This document shows, in pieces, positions 1 through 12,700 of a stretch of DNA of 64,000 nucleotides. The stretch is from Circinella umbellata. Lineage: Eukaryota; Mucoromycota; Mucoromycetes; Mucorales; Lichtheimiaceae. The stretch spans positions 62,001-126,000 of the forward strand of contig JAIWNF010000017.1 of NCBI GenBank assembly GCA_025093555.1. The letters are read 5' to 3'. Numbering within the stretch: position 1 is the first letter of the stretch; every line of letters starts with the position of its first letter. The notes beneath the pieces are model-generated. The model saw only the letters and a list, made by a program, of their open reading frames with translations, ran no database searches and was not told the DNA's origin. Made by a program: the position numbers and the translations under genes.

Positions 1-1
1 C

Positions 2-172
2 ATTGGCAAAATTAAATGGCCACGTATCTGTCCAACATACAAACATGAGGTAGTCGAATACAATCGCTCGACAGCATGGTTGGGCATTTACAAAGGTAGA
101 TGCTATGTTACTCGTGAAGATATAAATTATGCATGTTTACAGCTGATTCTACTTTTTTTTAAAAAAAATTAA
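2..172 (+). other. Possible 3' end of a coding region cut by the left edge
   Basis: An open frame runs from base 2 to a TAA near 172 and encodes about 56 residues. The first part has mixed, non-repetitive composition (IGKIKWPRICPTYKHEVV..., then STAWLGIYKGRCYVT) unlike the low-complexity AT-rich frames of the neighbouring intergenic DNA. The last dozen residues are hydrophobic and lysine-rich and run into a T/A homopolymer. A possible GT donor lies at about 95. I do not recognise a family. It may be the last exon of a gene to the left, a transposon remnant, or chance. Confidence 0.25.
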
Positions 173-1071
173 TGATGGCAGTATGTCATTGCACAAAATT
201 GTACACAATCTATCTTCTAGTTTGTTATCCTAATTGTCCGATGTTATTTTTTTTCTTCTTGTGATTTTATCTTGTTTGAATTGAGTGAGAAAATGATTAT
301 TATAATGAATCTGGTTAGTTCGATTAAATATCGATTATCAAAGTGAATGTTGAACCCAATCTAATTCTTGAATTTTATGTATTATTCTTCTTTCTGGTGT
401 TATATTCCTTTGTTCCATTTTCATACATGTATCTACCGTAATAAAAGAAATTTAACCTCACCAGGTTATTTATATAAAAAAAAATCAATCAGGTTCTATT
501 TCACCTCATAATATAGCTTCTTCTTCATTCTGAGTATTGATCTGACTACACTATACACTTCCGAGCGTTAACTATACTATAGAATATTAAAGTGTAGTAA
601 TAGAGGTGGGGTTTCTTTCTCTCATGACTTAGAATGTCTATCTAAAAGACAATTACTTCATGTACGTATTTATAAAATAACCCATATTCTTTTCATCACT
701 TATGGTGGATTTAATATATGGATCAGTTATTCGTACGATAACAAAAACGTTACTGTCGTTGAATGATCCTCATTATCTTAAGCAAATATCATTTACATAT
801 TTAATCAAACGTTTACTACTACTTGACTCTATTCTCTTGTTCTTATACACTAAAGTTTTCTTTGATTTTTAGAAAAAATGTATTATACCTCTTCCTTTGA
901 ATAATAGTACTTCTTACAGGAATAACAAAAAAGATCAGAATTGAAATCAATCAATATATCCCCAAAAAATATTCAAAGGCCGTGAGTCCGGGCCGGGGAG
1001 GACGCGGTTGACAAGTAAAGTGAATCCTTGAAACCCAATAATCCTTCTCTTTTTGCATATCCACGGCAACG
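173..1071. other. Non-coding stretch: promoter and leader of RPL24
   Basis: No convincing coding frame is visible. The DNA is AT-rich with scattered homopolymers. The exception is a GC-rich patch at about 979-1013 (containing GTCCGGGCCGGGGAGGACG), 60-90 bp upstream of the RPL24 start, which stands out sharply and may be a core or upstream promoter element of this ribosomal-protein gene. Confidence 0.5.
981..1012. promoter_or_regulatory. GC-rich promoter patch upstream of RPL24
   Basis: This roughly 30-bp patch is about 75-80 percent GC inside DNA that is about 70-75 percent AT. It lies directly upstream of the RPL24 leader. Its position suggests a transcription-factor site or an initiation region. 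No named fungal ribosomal-protein box is matched with certainty. Confidence 0.3.
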
Positions 1072-1957
1072 ATGAAGTAAGAAGGGAGATCAACATCAAA
1101 AAAAGAAACGAGTGGGAGAGATAGATAGATATGGATAATACAATATACGAAAAGGATTCGAAATGGATAAAATTGGATGAATTAATCGATGGAATGGATG
1201 GATGGATAATTGTATTGGAATTAAATTTTTAATTTTTGTGAATGATATAATATAGGCTCGAGATTTGCTCCTTCTCCGGCTACAAGATCTACCCTTCCAA
1301 GGGTAAGGTTTACGTTCGCATTGACAGCAGGTAAATTTCAATTCAATTTTTAATTATATATAATATTATTTTAGATATCAAACATTAAAAATAAAATTGT
1401 ACTAATTTAATTATCATTATTATTATTTTATATGTATATAGAGTGAGTAAATAATAATAATAATAAATTTTAAAACGAATAAACGAAAAAGAAAAAAATA
1501 ACGAATGAAAGTCGACATAATAACTTTGAAAAGAAAATTAACCAAAAACGACCCTATTTATAAAAATAAAATTATAGACCTTCCGTTTCATTAATGGTAA
1601 GGCTGAATCTTACTTTCTCCAACGTTTGAGTCCTCGCAAGATTCGCTGGACTCAAATCTACCGTCGTCTTAACAAGAAGGGTATCACTGAACAAATTGTT
1701 AAGAAGCGTACCCGTCGTACTGTCAAGGCTGAACGTGCCGTTGCTGGTGCCACTTGGGATGAAATCCGTGCCAAGCGTAACGAAAAGCCTGAAGTCCGTG
1801 CTGCTGCTCGTCAAGCCGCTATTGAGAAGACCAAGGAAAAGGCTAAGGCTAAGGGTGCCAATAAGGTAAATTTAATGGGGATAAACTTTTTGAGGGGTAA
1901 TATATGAGAGATAAGAGAGATAATTAATCTATTTTAAATTAGGCTGGTAAGCAATAA
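1072..1957 (+). CDS. RPL24: 60S ribosomal protein eL24 (RPL24), 5 exons including a putative 1-nt exon
   Basis: Structural protein of the large ribosomal subunit. Exons read as 1072-1076 (ATGAA only), 1256-1330, 1442 (a single A), 1578-1865 and 1943-1957, giving 127 residues. The N-terminus MKLEICSFSGYKIYPSKGK matches the eL24 zinc-ribbon region, although only one of the usual cysteines is present, as in yeast. The long exon carries the conserved PRKIRWTQIYRRLNKKG stretch and a Lys/Ala-rich C-terminal helix. All exons join in frame only if one nucleotide lies between 1330 and 1578. The A at 1442 supplies it, sitting between a TATATAG acceptor and a GTGAGT donor, with a TACTAAT branch site at 1400-1406. 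Without it the join is off by one and loses the expected DSR-TFRF sequence. The protein is shorter than yeast or human eL24 because the Lys/Ala-rich tail is short. Confidence 0.93.
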
Positions 1958-3858
1958 AAATATTGCAAACTCATTTACCACCAAGAAATAACATTTTTTA
2001 CTATGGCTTTTATTATATAAAATAATAATAATAATAATAAAACATGATCTCTTCTTTTTTTTTCTCTCTCTATTTTTCTGTCTTACACGTTATACATATA
2101 TATCATGTTTAATTCTTTTTTTATGAAAGTCAATGTTAATATAAATAAGGAGGAAGAAGGGATGGATAAACATTTTTATTTTTACTAGTATATGTGAAAT
2201 TTAAATATATATTATATGATGAAACAAGATAAAAACATGTGTTTCTTTATCATAAAGTTGAGATAACAAAGGAATAATAATAATACCGGTGATGATGAAT
2301 GTAATACAAACATATTGAGTTACTACATGAGAAATTGTTTGTGTTTATATATAGTACTTTACCAAACTTTATGATGATTTGGATATGTATTTCAAAATGT
2401 AGTAATAATAGTTATGATGGATGACAAATTAAAGAAAAGAATAATATATATGTCAAGTTGCTACTTAAGTAACTAAAATTAAAACAATAAGAGTTATCGG
2501 TAACTTATATAGCCGAACTATCACTATTATTACATGTGTTTTGGATTATGCAAAAAGTAATAAAAATCATATTAATAATAATTGTCTAACCGCAACTGCT
2601 CATGTTTTCTTTATATTTTCTTATGCTTATTGCCCATACAAGTATGTACCTATTATAAATATCTACTATGTATATTATGTATATATAAAAAGAAAAGGTT
2701 AAATAATGCGGCGACAGAAAGTTATAATATAAGTCTCTGTCGCAACATCTGCCCCTTAAATAATATAAGCTTAATTGTACTACTTTTAGTCAAAAATAAA
2801 AATAAAAATAAATTCAATGAGGTAGTTATTAAGTCATGGTATTATTATTTAGAATAATCAACAACAAATTCTTTTATTTTAAAAGATTGTTCCAATTGAC
2901 AACACTAGTTTATTTTCTGTACTAAAAAAAATGACATCAATTTTTTTGGGGGGGGTGAGAGAGGGGGAGAAAATGGGAAATATTGTTGGTAGGGCCCTGG
3001 GTTTGATCTACGGTTTTAAATATTTAACGCTTATCGAAATATTTTTCTTATTCAGTCATACAGTGAAACATAATATTTAAAAAATATCTTATATAATAAT
3101 AATAATACTACTACAATAAAGGTTTCAATAATGAATTATGTACAACCACAAAGTATGTGAAAGTATTTCGAGCGATTATATAAAGGATTGGAAACAAGGA
3201 ATTCGGTAACTAATTCAACCGAGTTAAGATCGACAAAAAAAGTCGCAGTAAAAATTAGGATATAGGCACGTGGAGCTTAAAAAAAACACTTGTTTTCCCG
3301 CCATCTCAACTCTCTTTTTGGTACCTTGCCCTTTCTTTTTATTTTAGTCTCTCTCACTTTGAACCTGTTTTTCCTTTTCTCTCTCCACTCTCACTTTTTC
3401 TCTCACAATATTCGCATCACAAACAAAGCACCCTAAAATAGAGTGTTTTTTATACTTTCCTTTTCTTCTTTCCCTAACTCAACTCTCTCTCTCTCTTCTC
3501 CTTTTCTACTCTGTTCAACCTAGAAGAAAACTATCGCGTACAAAAAAAAACTTTTTTGTAACTCTTTTTGTTTTCTATTCCGTTTTACCCTCTTTCTCTC
3601 CTCCTTTTTTTCATGCACTGAAGCAAATATTATTATCACCTATTTATAACGAACGTATGTATAAATATTATTTTTAGTAAAAAAAAAGTATTTTGACTGC
3701 TTACTAATTAAACCTTTATTCATTCCATTCAATTGATTTTACTTTTTACTTTTTTTTTTTCTTTTTTTAACATCAACAACAAAAGTAAACTCTAATTCTC
3801 CATTCTTTTTTTATTAATTTAAAAGAGAGAGAGAGAAAAAAAAAACAATAACAACATA
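1958..3858. other. Intergenic: RPL24 3' region and P4-ATPase promoter
   Basis: AT-rich DNA with TAA and AT microsatellites and a G-run near 2947. The open frame at 2582-2857 is Ile/Tyr/Lys/Asn-rich and looks like chance. The last 550 bp, from about 3290, is a long pyrimidine-rich CT tract typical of fungal promoters and leaders. It ends in a purine run (GAGAGAGAGAGAAAAAA) just before the P4-ATPase start. A CACGTG E-box sits at 3267-3272. Confidence 0.6.
3267..3272. promoter_or_regulatory. CACGTG E-box in the P4-ATPase promoter
   Basis: A palindromic CACGTG lies about 590 bp upstream of the P4-ATPase start, just before the pyrimidine-rich leader. CACGTG is the classic site for fungal bHLH factors such as Cbf1 and Pho4. 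A role here is inferred from position only. Confidence 0.25.
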
Positions 3859-6800
3859 ATGGTCAAACGAGTACGATTCAAGTCAACTTTTCGACTAAAA
3901 AAGAATAAAAAAGAAAATGAGGATGATATGGATAATGAAGATAATGATGATTTACGACGTATGGATTCTCGGTCTTCTTATATGCAACAACGACGTAGTA
4001 TCTATGTAAACATGGAGTTACCTGCAACTGAATTTGATGAAAAAGGACGACGTAAACAAAAACTTAATATTTCGAACCGTATTCGAACAGCCAAATACAC
4101 ACCGCTTTCATTTATACCCAAGAACTTATTCGAACAATTCCGTAACGTTGCCAACTTGTATTTCTTGTTCTTAGTCATTTTACAATGTATTCCTATCTTT
4201 GGTGTCGTACAACCTGCTGTATCTGCGTTACCATTAATTGCTATTTTAGTTATTACAGGTATCAAAGATGGTATTGAAGATCTGAAACGAAATCAAAGTG
4301 ATGATCGTGTCAATAATGCAAAAACATTGACATTAAATAATTGGAAAAATACCAATTTACCTGATAGTACAGGTGGATTTTTTTCTATTTTTATTGGATT
4401 TTTTTATGTGATGGCTGGTATTGAAAATAAATACTCTCAAGCATATCGAGAATCTTTGACAAAACGAAAAAATAAACAAAAGAAAAATGGTGTCGATCGG
4501 TCGCGTCGAGGTACAGAAGATAAATTACCATTAAACGAATTAAATTTACCTTCTTCATCCGCATCATCACAAATTGGAGATCAACCTCCATTACAACCAC
4601 CTTTACCAAGTTTTCATCAACAACAACAAGGAAATAATCATCATGCACCTACACGAAATGGTAGTAAATTTAGATTACGTTCTAATACATTACGATCCAT
4701 GTTTCGACCACCACAAAAACCATATAATCCCAACAAAGTACGACATTCTGTTTTATATCGTATCGATAGTACCCCTGCTCCTTCATCACGCAGAGGATCA
4801 ACTGTGCATCCGGCATTATTACCTCCTGTGAAAGCACCCTTGGAAGGTCCCTTGGCAGCCAATGGAGATGTCGCTTGGAAACCGACATCATGGAAAGACG
4901 TCCACCCGGGTGATTATATCCTAATTCGTAATGATGAAGATGTACCTGCCGACGTCGTGATTTTATCGACTTCAGACCCGGATCATATTTGTTATATCGA
5001 AACACAAAACTTGGATGGTGAAACTAATCTTAAAGTACGCCAAGCATTGGTGGCAACAAGTGAAATTAATTCAGTCAAAGATTGTCAACATGGAGAATTC
5101 TATATCGAAAGTGAACCACCTCATGTTAATTTGTATCAATACAGTGGTGTATTGAAATGGCAAATTCAAGACCAACAAACCATTCACTCAAATATTACCC
5201 ATGAAAAGACTGAAGCAGTTACTTATAATAATATTTTATTACGTGGTTGTGTTGTCCGTAATACTGAATGGGTTATTGGTGTAGTCGTCTATACTGGAGA
5301 TGATACCAAAATTATGATGAATACAGGTCAAACTCCTTCAAAACGTAGTAAGATGGCGAAAAAGACAAATCCACATGTAAGTTGTTGTTATATATATAAA
5401 AAAAAAGAAGAAAAAGAGACACTCGTTACTCATCTTTACATATATGTGGATATATTATTATTACTGTTAGGTCATAGCCAACTTTGTTATTTTAGCTATT
5501 ATTTGTGTTATTAGTTCTGTGATGGATAGTATTTTATTTAGATCTGAAGGTTCTGCTCGATTTTTTGATTATGAAATCAGTGGTACTAATGCCACTTATG
5601 ATGGTTTCATTACATTTTGGTAAGTAGATTTTCATATATGTAATTTTTTCTAAAAATCAATATATAATATATAATCTAATTTAATTTCACTTATTTAAAT
5701 CAGGGTTACGTTGATTTTGTATCAAAATATTGTTCCAATTTCTTTGTACATTTCTGTTGAAATTGTTAAAACATTTGCGGTAAATTTTTTATTTCATATT
5801 TTTACGTGACACCCACCCACCTACATATATACAATGCTTATTCATATATACATATAGGCGTATTTCATTTATTCCGATATCGAAATATATCATCCAGAAA
5901 CTGATACGCCTTGCATTGCAAAAACATGGAACATTTCGGACGATTTGGGTCAAATCGAATATATCTTTTCTGACAAAACGGGTACATTAACCCAGAACGT
6001 GATGGAATATCGTAAATGTACTATTAATGGTGTCAAATATGGTTTGGGTACGACAGAAGCATCCATGGGTGCCAAAATTCGAGAAGCTGTTGAGAAACGA
6101 CAATCCAAACATCAAGCACTAGGTGACTTTGATGATCTTGAAGATTTGGTAGATAATGACAGTAGTACTCTTCATATCAACGATTCAACAGCCATTTTGG
6201 ATCAAGCCAAAAAAGAAATGTATGAAAAACAAGCACGACTATTTCAAAATGATCATGTGGGCCCCAATCCAACATTTATCGATCCTAAACTTTATGACGA
6301 CTTAGCTGATAGCGAAACGGCTCAAGCCAATTTCATTACTCACTTTTTCATGACACTTTCTCTATGTCACACAGTCATTGCTGAACGTCCTGATGAAGAA
6401 AATCCCAACATGATCGATTACAAGGCTCAAAGTCCAGATGAAGCTGCTCTTGTTGCAACAGCAAGAGATTGTGGATTTGTGTTTGTGGGTCGTGAAGCCA
6501 ATACAGTTCATGTGAGAATCAAAGGCGAAGACAAATATTTTGAAATCTTGAATGTGTTGGAATTTAACTCTGCAAGGAAACGTATGAGTGTGATATTGAA
6601 ACCACATGACAGCGATAAGATTATTTTATTATGTAAAGGTGCAGATTCCATTATTTATGAACGACTTTGTGAAGATTTTGGTGGACAAACAGAATTACAA
6701 ACATCTCAAGAAGAACTGAAGGAAAGTACAAGTGCTCAATTAGAAGAATTTGCTACTGAAGGTAATTTAATTAAAAAAAATATTTTCTGGTTCTTTGGGG

Positions 6801-8418
6801 TTGGATTGAAATTGGTATTTATATAATATATACTAATCCTAGTAAAAAATAAAATATAATCAATGAAGGTTTACGTACGTTGTGTCTTGCATATCGATTT
6901 ATTTCCATGGAAGAATATAAACCTTGGAATAAACGTTACTTGGAAGCATCTGCCAGTATTTATAATCGTGAAGAAAAGATTGATGAAGCATGTGAAGCTA
7001 TTGAAACCAACATGTTGCTTATGGGTGGTACCGCTATTGAAGATCGTCTTCAAATTGGTGTTCCTGAAACAATTGCCGAATTAGCCAAATCTGGTATCAA
7101 ACTCTGGGTATTGACAGGTGACAAGACAGAAACAGCCATTAATATTGGCTTCGCATGTAATCTTCTTTCACAAGAAATGGATCTAATTATTATCAAGGGA
7201 CAGACGCGTGAAGAAACAAAGACACAGCTTGAAGAAGCACTCGAATCAACGAATACAGAAGGTGAACGTAAACGTGCACTTGTTATTGATGGTACCACAT
7301 TGAAGTATGCATTAGAACCCAAGACCAAGGATATGGTGTTATTATTGGGTATGCGTTGCAACAGTGTCTTATGTTGTCGTGTATCACCAAAACAAAAAGC
7401 TCAAGTGGTTGCCTTGGTGAAGAAGGGACTCAAGGTCATGACATTAGCAATCGGTGATGGTGCCAATGATGTGTCGATGATCCAAGAAGCTAACATTGGT
7501 ATTGGTATATCTGGTTTAGAAGGTCGTCAAGCTGTCATGGCATCTGACTATGCGATTGCTCAATTCCGATTCTTACATAGACTATTGCTTGTCCATGGTC
7601 GGTGGTCTTACATTCGTACATCCGAAATGATTATGGGTTTCTTTTACAAAAATATTTTTTGGACTTTCATCTTGTTCTGGTATCAGATCTTTTGTCAGTT
7701 TACCGGAAGTATGCTGTTTGAATACGCCCTTGTGTCACTTTACAATGTGGTCTTTACTTCCTTACCTATTATCTTTTTGGGTATCTGGGATCAAGATTTG
7801 AGTGCCAAGATATCGCTTATGTACCCTGAACTTTATCGAATGGGTCCTCGTAATGATTTATTCAAGACATGGCGTTTTTGGTTAACCATGTTCGACTCCA
7901 TCTATCAATCAGTTGTCTGCTTTTTCTTTCCTTATATGCTATTGATTGGCGGTGGTGTTGACCCGATCGGGTTAGATCAAAATAGTATGTATGAAATTGG
8001 TACTTTGGTGTCCAGTATTGCCGTCTGTGTTGCCAATTTCTTTGTTGCTGCATCATTGTATAGTTTTACATGGATCCAAATTGGTGTTATTGCATTATCT
8101 ATTTTGGTATACTATGCATTTGTTTGTATTTATGCGCAGTTTAATACCTTCATTTTCGCCGGCCATAGTCGAGTATTTGCTACAGGAATGTATTGGTTGA
8201 TATTTATATTAACCATTGTAGCATGCTTTATTCCACGTTTTATCGCATTACATTTATTACATCAATATAAACCTTACGATAATGATATTATTCGAGAAAA
8301 AGAATTGGTGCTGAAGAAGAAAAATAAAGCAACAAATAAATCTTCATCACCCGTAGAAAATCCATCTACGTCAGGTCCTAATGAAGGCGTGTACGATATC
8401 AAATTACAAGATCGATAA
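3859..8418 (+). CDS. DNF1: P4-type phospholipid flippase, Dnf1/Dnf2 clade
   Basis: ATP-driven lipid flippase moving phospholipids to the cytoplasmic leaflet of plasma or endosomal membranes, normally with a Cdc50/Lem3 partner. Exons are 3859-5376, 5471-5619, 5704-5779, 5858-6761 and 6869-8418, joining in frame to 1398 residues. Visible motifs are DGET (about 386-389, actuator domain), the phosphorylated Asp in SDKTGTLTQN (D620), KAQSPDEAALV of the nucleotide domain, GGTAIEDRLQ.GVP and GIKLWVLTGDK typical of Dnf1/2, and GDGANDV (about D1079). A run of C-terminal membrane helices follows. M1-M2 lies near residues 95-135. Between M2 and the actuator domain there is a long low-complexity insert (about 155-340, Ser/Gln/Pro/Arg-rich), as in the Dnf clade. 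The insert includes an odd short hydrophobic segment, GGFFSIFIGFFYVMAG. The intron in the nucleotide-binding half (6762-6868) reads as open sequence for a short way. Confidence 0.95.
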
Positions 8419-9731
8419 ATATTCTTTTTTTTTACAACACCAACAAAACAAACAAACTTATTATTAATATTTTGTACAAGTATTTTCCTCTCTCCCACTT
8501 TTTACATCTATTTACTCTACCCTCCCACTATCCTTGTTATTTTCAACCATTTTATATAGATTCCTCTTTTCTCTTTCTCTTTCTCTCTTTACCTTTTCTG
8601 TCATGATACACCTCTTACACTGTTACAAACAATCTCATCTTCTTTTATTTATATTCCTTTTAATCTACAACTTGTCTTTCTCGCTTCCTCTTAATCCCAT
8701 TCTCTCTCTTTTTTTCCGCTTACACGTGTTCTTTTTTAATTATCTTTTGTTCCTTTTTCATCTAATTATTTATCAAATTTTTGTTTTATGTGTACATAAA
8801 AAAAAAACACCAAAAAAAAAAATGCTATGTTTATTTTCATATGTTGGTCCGTGCTTATTGATGATTGACCAGTCAGTGATACAAACAAACAAATAAGCAA
8901 ACAAACAATAATAAGGTTATTAAGTGTTTGTGTCACTTATTAAGAGTCTATATAACATCATCATCTTGATACATTTTTTCGAGAAAAAGTATAAAAACGT
9001 ACATACATATTGAAATTTTGCTACCCAAATAGTGATTTGGCTTTGGTCCAGATTATATTAAAAAATGCTACCCACAAAGCTAAATAAAATTTATACAATA
9101 TTCTAATGAATATGTTTTGTTCTGGTATGTACGTACGTAATTACTTACGTATTCCAACTTATTTCCATGATATATTTGTGCCTGGCCGTACATCAGTTTA
9201 CCTCATATTTGTCATTTACGTACCACTGTTTATATATCCATGAAGTGTGTACATGTGATAGATAAATCAGCATGTAAAACATCCATGAGACACAATTTCT
9301 CGAGGTGCCAGGAAATGTGTAATTTGCTCTTTACACAATTTCTTTTTATTTGCGTAAAAGAAATTCGTTATATACAAAAATAAATCATATTTTTCATTTA
9401 GCTAGTGTGAACTACTTTCATAAGGGAACTCTTATACGATGTATGTCCTATCCTTTACTTTTTCTGTGTTACATTTGTTTTGTGATCAATATATCATATA
9501 CATATATATATAGTTTCTGCGTGAACAGATTTGGAATTGTCATGTATCAAAGGAGTCAAATTGACAAACATTTAATATATTCACAAATTTGTTACTTAGA
9601 TAATTAAATAAGAGCATAATTACAAGCAAGAAGATCGAAACGATAAAAAAAAAGAGAGAGAGAGAGAGAGGGTATATACAATAAGTGAGTTTTATACATA
9701 TTAATTGTGTGGTGTATGAGTGTAAATGTGT
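8419..9731. other. Convergent intergenic region between P4-ATPase and WDR24
   Basis: Both flanking genes end here. The first 400 bp is a pyrimidine-rich 3' region; open frames at 8534-8896 and 9350-9607 are Leu/Phe/Ile/Tyr low complexity and are not supported. The rest is AT-rich, with repeated TACGTA-type palindromes (about 9128-9150) and a GA repeat at about 9652-9670. Confidence 0.55.
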
Positions 9732-12700
9732 TTATATTGTTGTCATTGCATTAATATAATTATTGGACGAGGGGAGTTCTGAATTAACCAAAGAGGGTAA
9801 TGTGCAAGAGTGTCCACAACCAGTAGGACATTTGTCTTCATTATCGAACCATTCTCGCATATGCTCTAGATGACCACCATGATTACATCCTTGACACCAT
9901 ACATATAATCCTCGTACCGTTTGATGACTTATTCATAATATTAATATACAGTTTTATTTCAAGTATAAATATACTCAACAATAACAAATACTAAACTTAC
10001 CATATTGAACAAGGATTTAATAATCGATGACATTTATCACATGCCCATGCTCCTTGAGTTGTACCCATTACAAGTTTAAAACAATTATTACATGCAATAT
10101 TAATTGTCGTTGCATTCTATTATTTGACAAACAAAACCGTTTATTAGATGGTTCCCGACAATTTCCCTGATAAGATAACATACCTCGTTTCGTTCTCGTA
10201 TCCGTGAGATCGGACATGCATTAATCACTGCTGTTGCAGTTGTCCAAAGTTTAAATCGATGAAGAAGATCTAGCAAAAAAATAAATAAATAGTATTATTA
10301 TTTTTACCTCGTCTATAATGCTATGCGTACATAGAACGTGTCTTTTCTTCTATTTCTTTTTTCTTTTTACCTATATAAGCAGAAAACCAATCCTCTAAAC
10401 GATTTGAATTCACCTGTATATGGTGACGAAGTACTAGATAAAGTGTAACGCACATTTGTACATCCCCCTAAATATATAAATAGAAAGAATTATTTAGACA
10501 ATTTTTTTTGAAAAAAAAAACTGACTTTTTTTTCCTTCAGAATACCTCCTCTGTATAATAATCCATTAATTCATTCACTACTCCTTGATGTTGCCAAGTT
10601 GACCAAAGGTGAGACATATCTTCCGAATATACAACGCTTGATTCTGTTTCGGAATCATCTGTACTATGTTGTGAATCATCGTCGTCATCGTCACCAGCAT
10701 CGTCATCGTCATCATCTTCTTCGTCTTCATCATCATTTCCCTCAGATGATGTATATATCGATTCACTTGATCCATCCTCCTAAAATTTATAATATGGAAA
10801 AAAAAATAAGATAAAGAAAAAATCACATTATAAAAAAAAGTTCTTACCCGTTGTAATAATATAGATAATTGTTTTGCTTCTTGTTGTTTATCATTCCCTT
10901 TCGTTTCCTCAATATTCTCTTCTTCTTCTTCTTCTTCATCCTCAGTATCACCAGGCTGAAAAAGCAATGCAATAATTTTCCATGTTTGTGCTGTTCGATA
11001 CCGACCCAATTTAAAAGCTACATTACTATTTTTTTCACAACAAGTTGAGACATCATTGCTCGAAATATCATAATGTTCAGCAAAAAGGGAAAATGCTTCA
11101 AAATCAAACATGGGTAAATGAGCAATACCACAACTTTGAGGTGGGATATATTGAACAATATCTTCTTCAGTGGATTGCTTAATATTACTCTTTTTCCATT
11201 TTTTAGACTGTGATGATAATGTTGCTGTGATTGCTGTTGCTGATTTTGCAGGTACTAAATTCTCATCTACAAAACTTTCACGATCACTTCGATCGACTGT
11301 AAATGCAAGATCTCCCTGAATATTCCATCCCATTCCGTTCCGTCGTAATACATTAACTGGTTGATATGCATGATGAATTTCTTGTCGTACAAAAGTTTTG
11401 TCTTTACCACATGAATATAAAATATCTGAATTTGACCATTCAAATCCTAATATATATATGGGTGTATGTATTCAGAAAGAAAGTTGACAGACGAATTAAT
11501 AGTAATAATAATAAAAAGGCTTGGTATATTAACATTATATATATATATATATATATATCCTTTTTTTACCTGTAGGTGTTTGGTCATGAACATCAAAAGC
11601 ATATTTTGCAATATGAGGTCGACGAATATCCCAAATATGGATACGATTATCAGTTGATAGCGCACATGATGTAATTTCATGTTCATAACCCGGTCGCCAT
11701 TGAATTCGAGATACAGCTGCCATGGTTCGGATTGTATACATGGGTCGTCGACTATCAGTTGTCATATCCCATACTTTAATTGTTTTATCACGCCCACCAC
11801 TCGCAACAAAACGACCTGATGGATGCCAATCCACTGTTAAACAAGGTCCATTGTGTGCACTAAATTTACGTTCATAAAGTGCTTTTGGGTTTCTCATATC
11901 CCATTTCTAATAAGTTTAAAACCGATCAAGTCAATTAATTTATATAATTTTAATCCACCTTTTCTTTTCTTCTACTCTTTCGCCTTAATTTCTTGCTAGT
12001 GTATATTATTATAAATAATTAATTACCTGGATTGTACCCATTTCGAACGCAGCAGCAAATTCATGCTGGTGAACTGGATTAAATTGTACATCGCGCACAG
12101 ATTCAGATTTGCCTTCAAATCGATACCGTGAAGCAAGTTTTGGATCACGTAAATCCCAACATTTCATTGTTCCATCTTGAGATGCACTTAATAAGATATT
12201 ACCATTATCAGGTTGAAAACAAACACGGTTTACAGCACGAGAATGTTCATTAATAACACGTTCTATACATATTATTTTTTGTTGTTGATAAATACATGTG
12301 TAATTTATATTTATATAGGTATCTTTTCTTTTTCCTCCATCATCAAATAAACCCATTTATTTATATTTACCTGCTCGTCGACCTGTTGTTCTATTGATAT
12401 CCCATAATATAATTGCTCCATTTGTTGCTGCTGTTGCCAATTTACTTTTCGTTGCTAGGTGAATATAATATTAATATATCATCATTAACAAATAAAAAAA
12501 CAGAGTATAGAATGAATAGGAATATATATATATATGTTATATTACCATTATTGCCCCACTTAACGTCATTACTATTATAGTTTGTGCTCAAGTGACTACC
12601 TGCACGTAAGTTTAATATTTCGCGTACCTGACTTGAATTAACTGCCAAGATCTTTAACACTAGATAAAAAAAAAGCCCATATGTATAAATTCAAATTAAT

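Noticed and set aside
1572..1814. Minus-strand open frame of 80 codons over RPL24 exon 4
   Set aside because: Antisense shadow of the RPL24 main exon.
2582..2857. 91-codon plus-strand frame
   Set aside because: Ile/Tyr/Asn/Lys low complexity in AT-rich DNA; no domain, no splice partners.
4002..5005. Several frames on both strands inside the P4-ATPase
   Set aside because: Shadows of the long repetitive first exon.
8534..8896. 120-codon Leu/Phe/Ser-rich frame
   Set aside because: Lies in the pyrimidine-rich 3' region of the P4-ATPase; composition follows the T/C tract.
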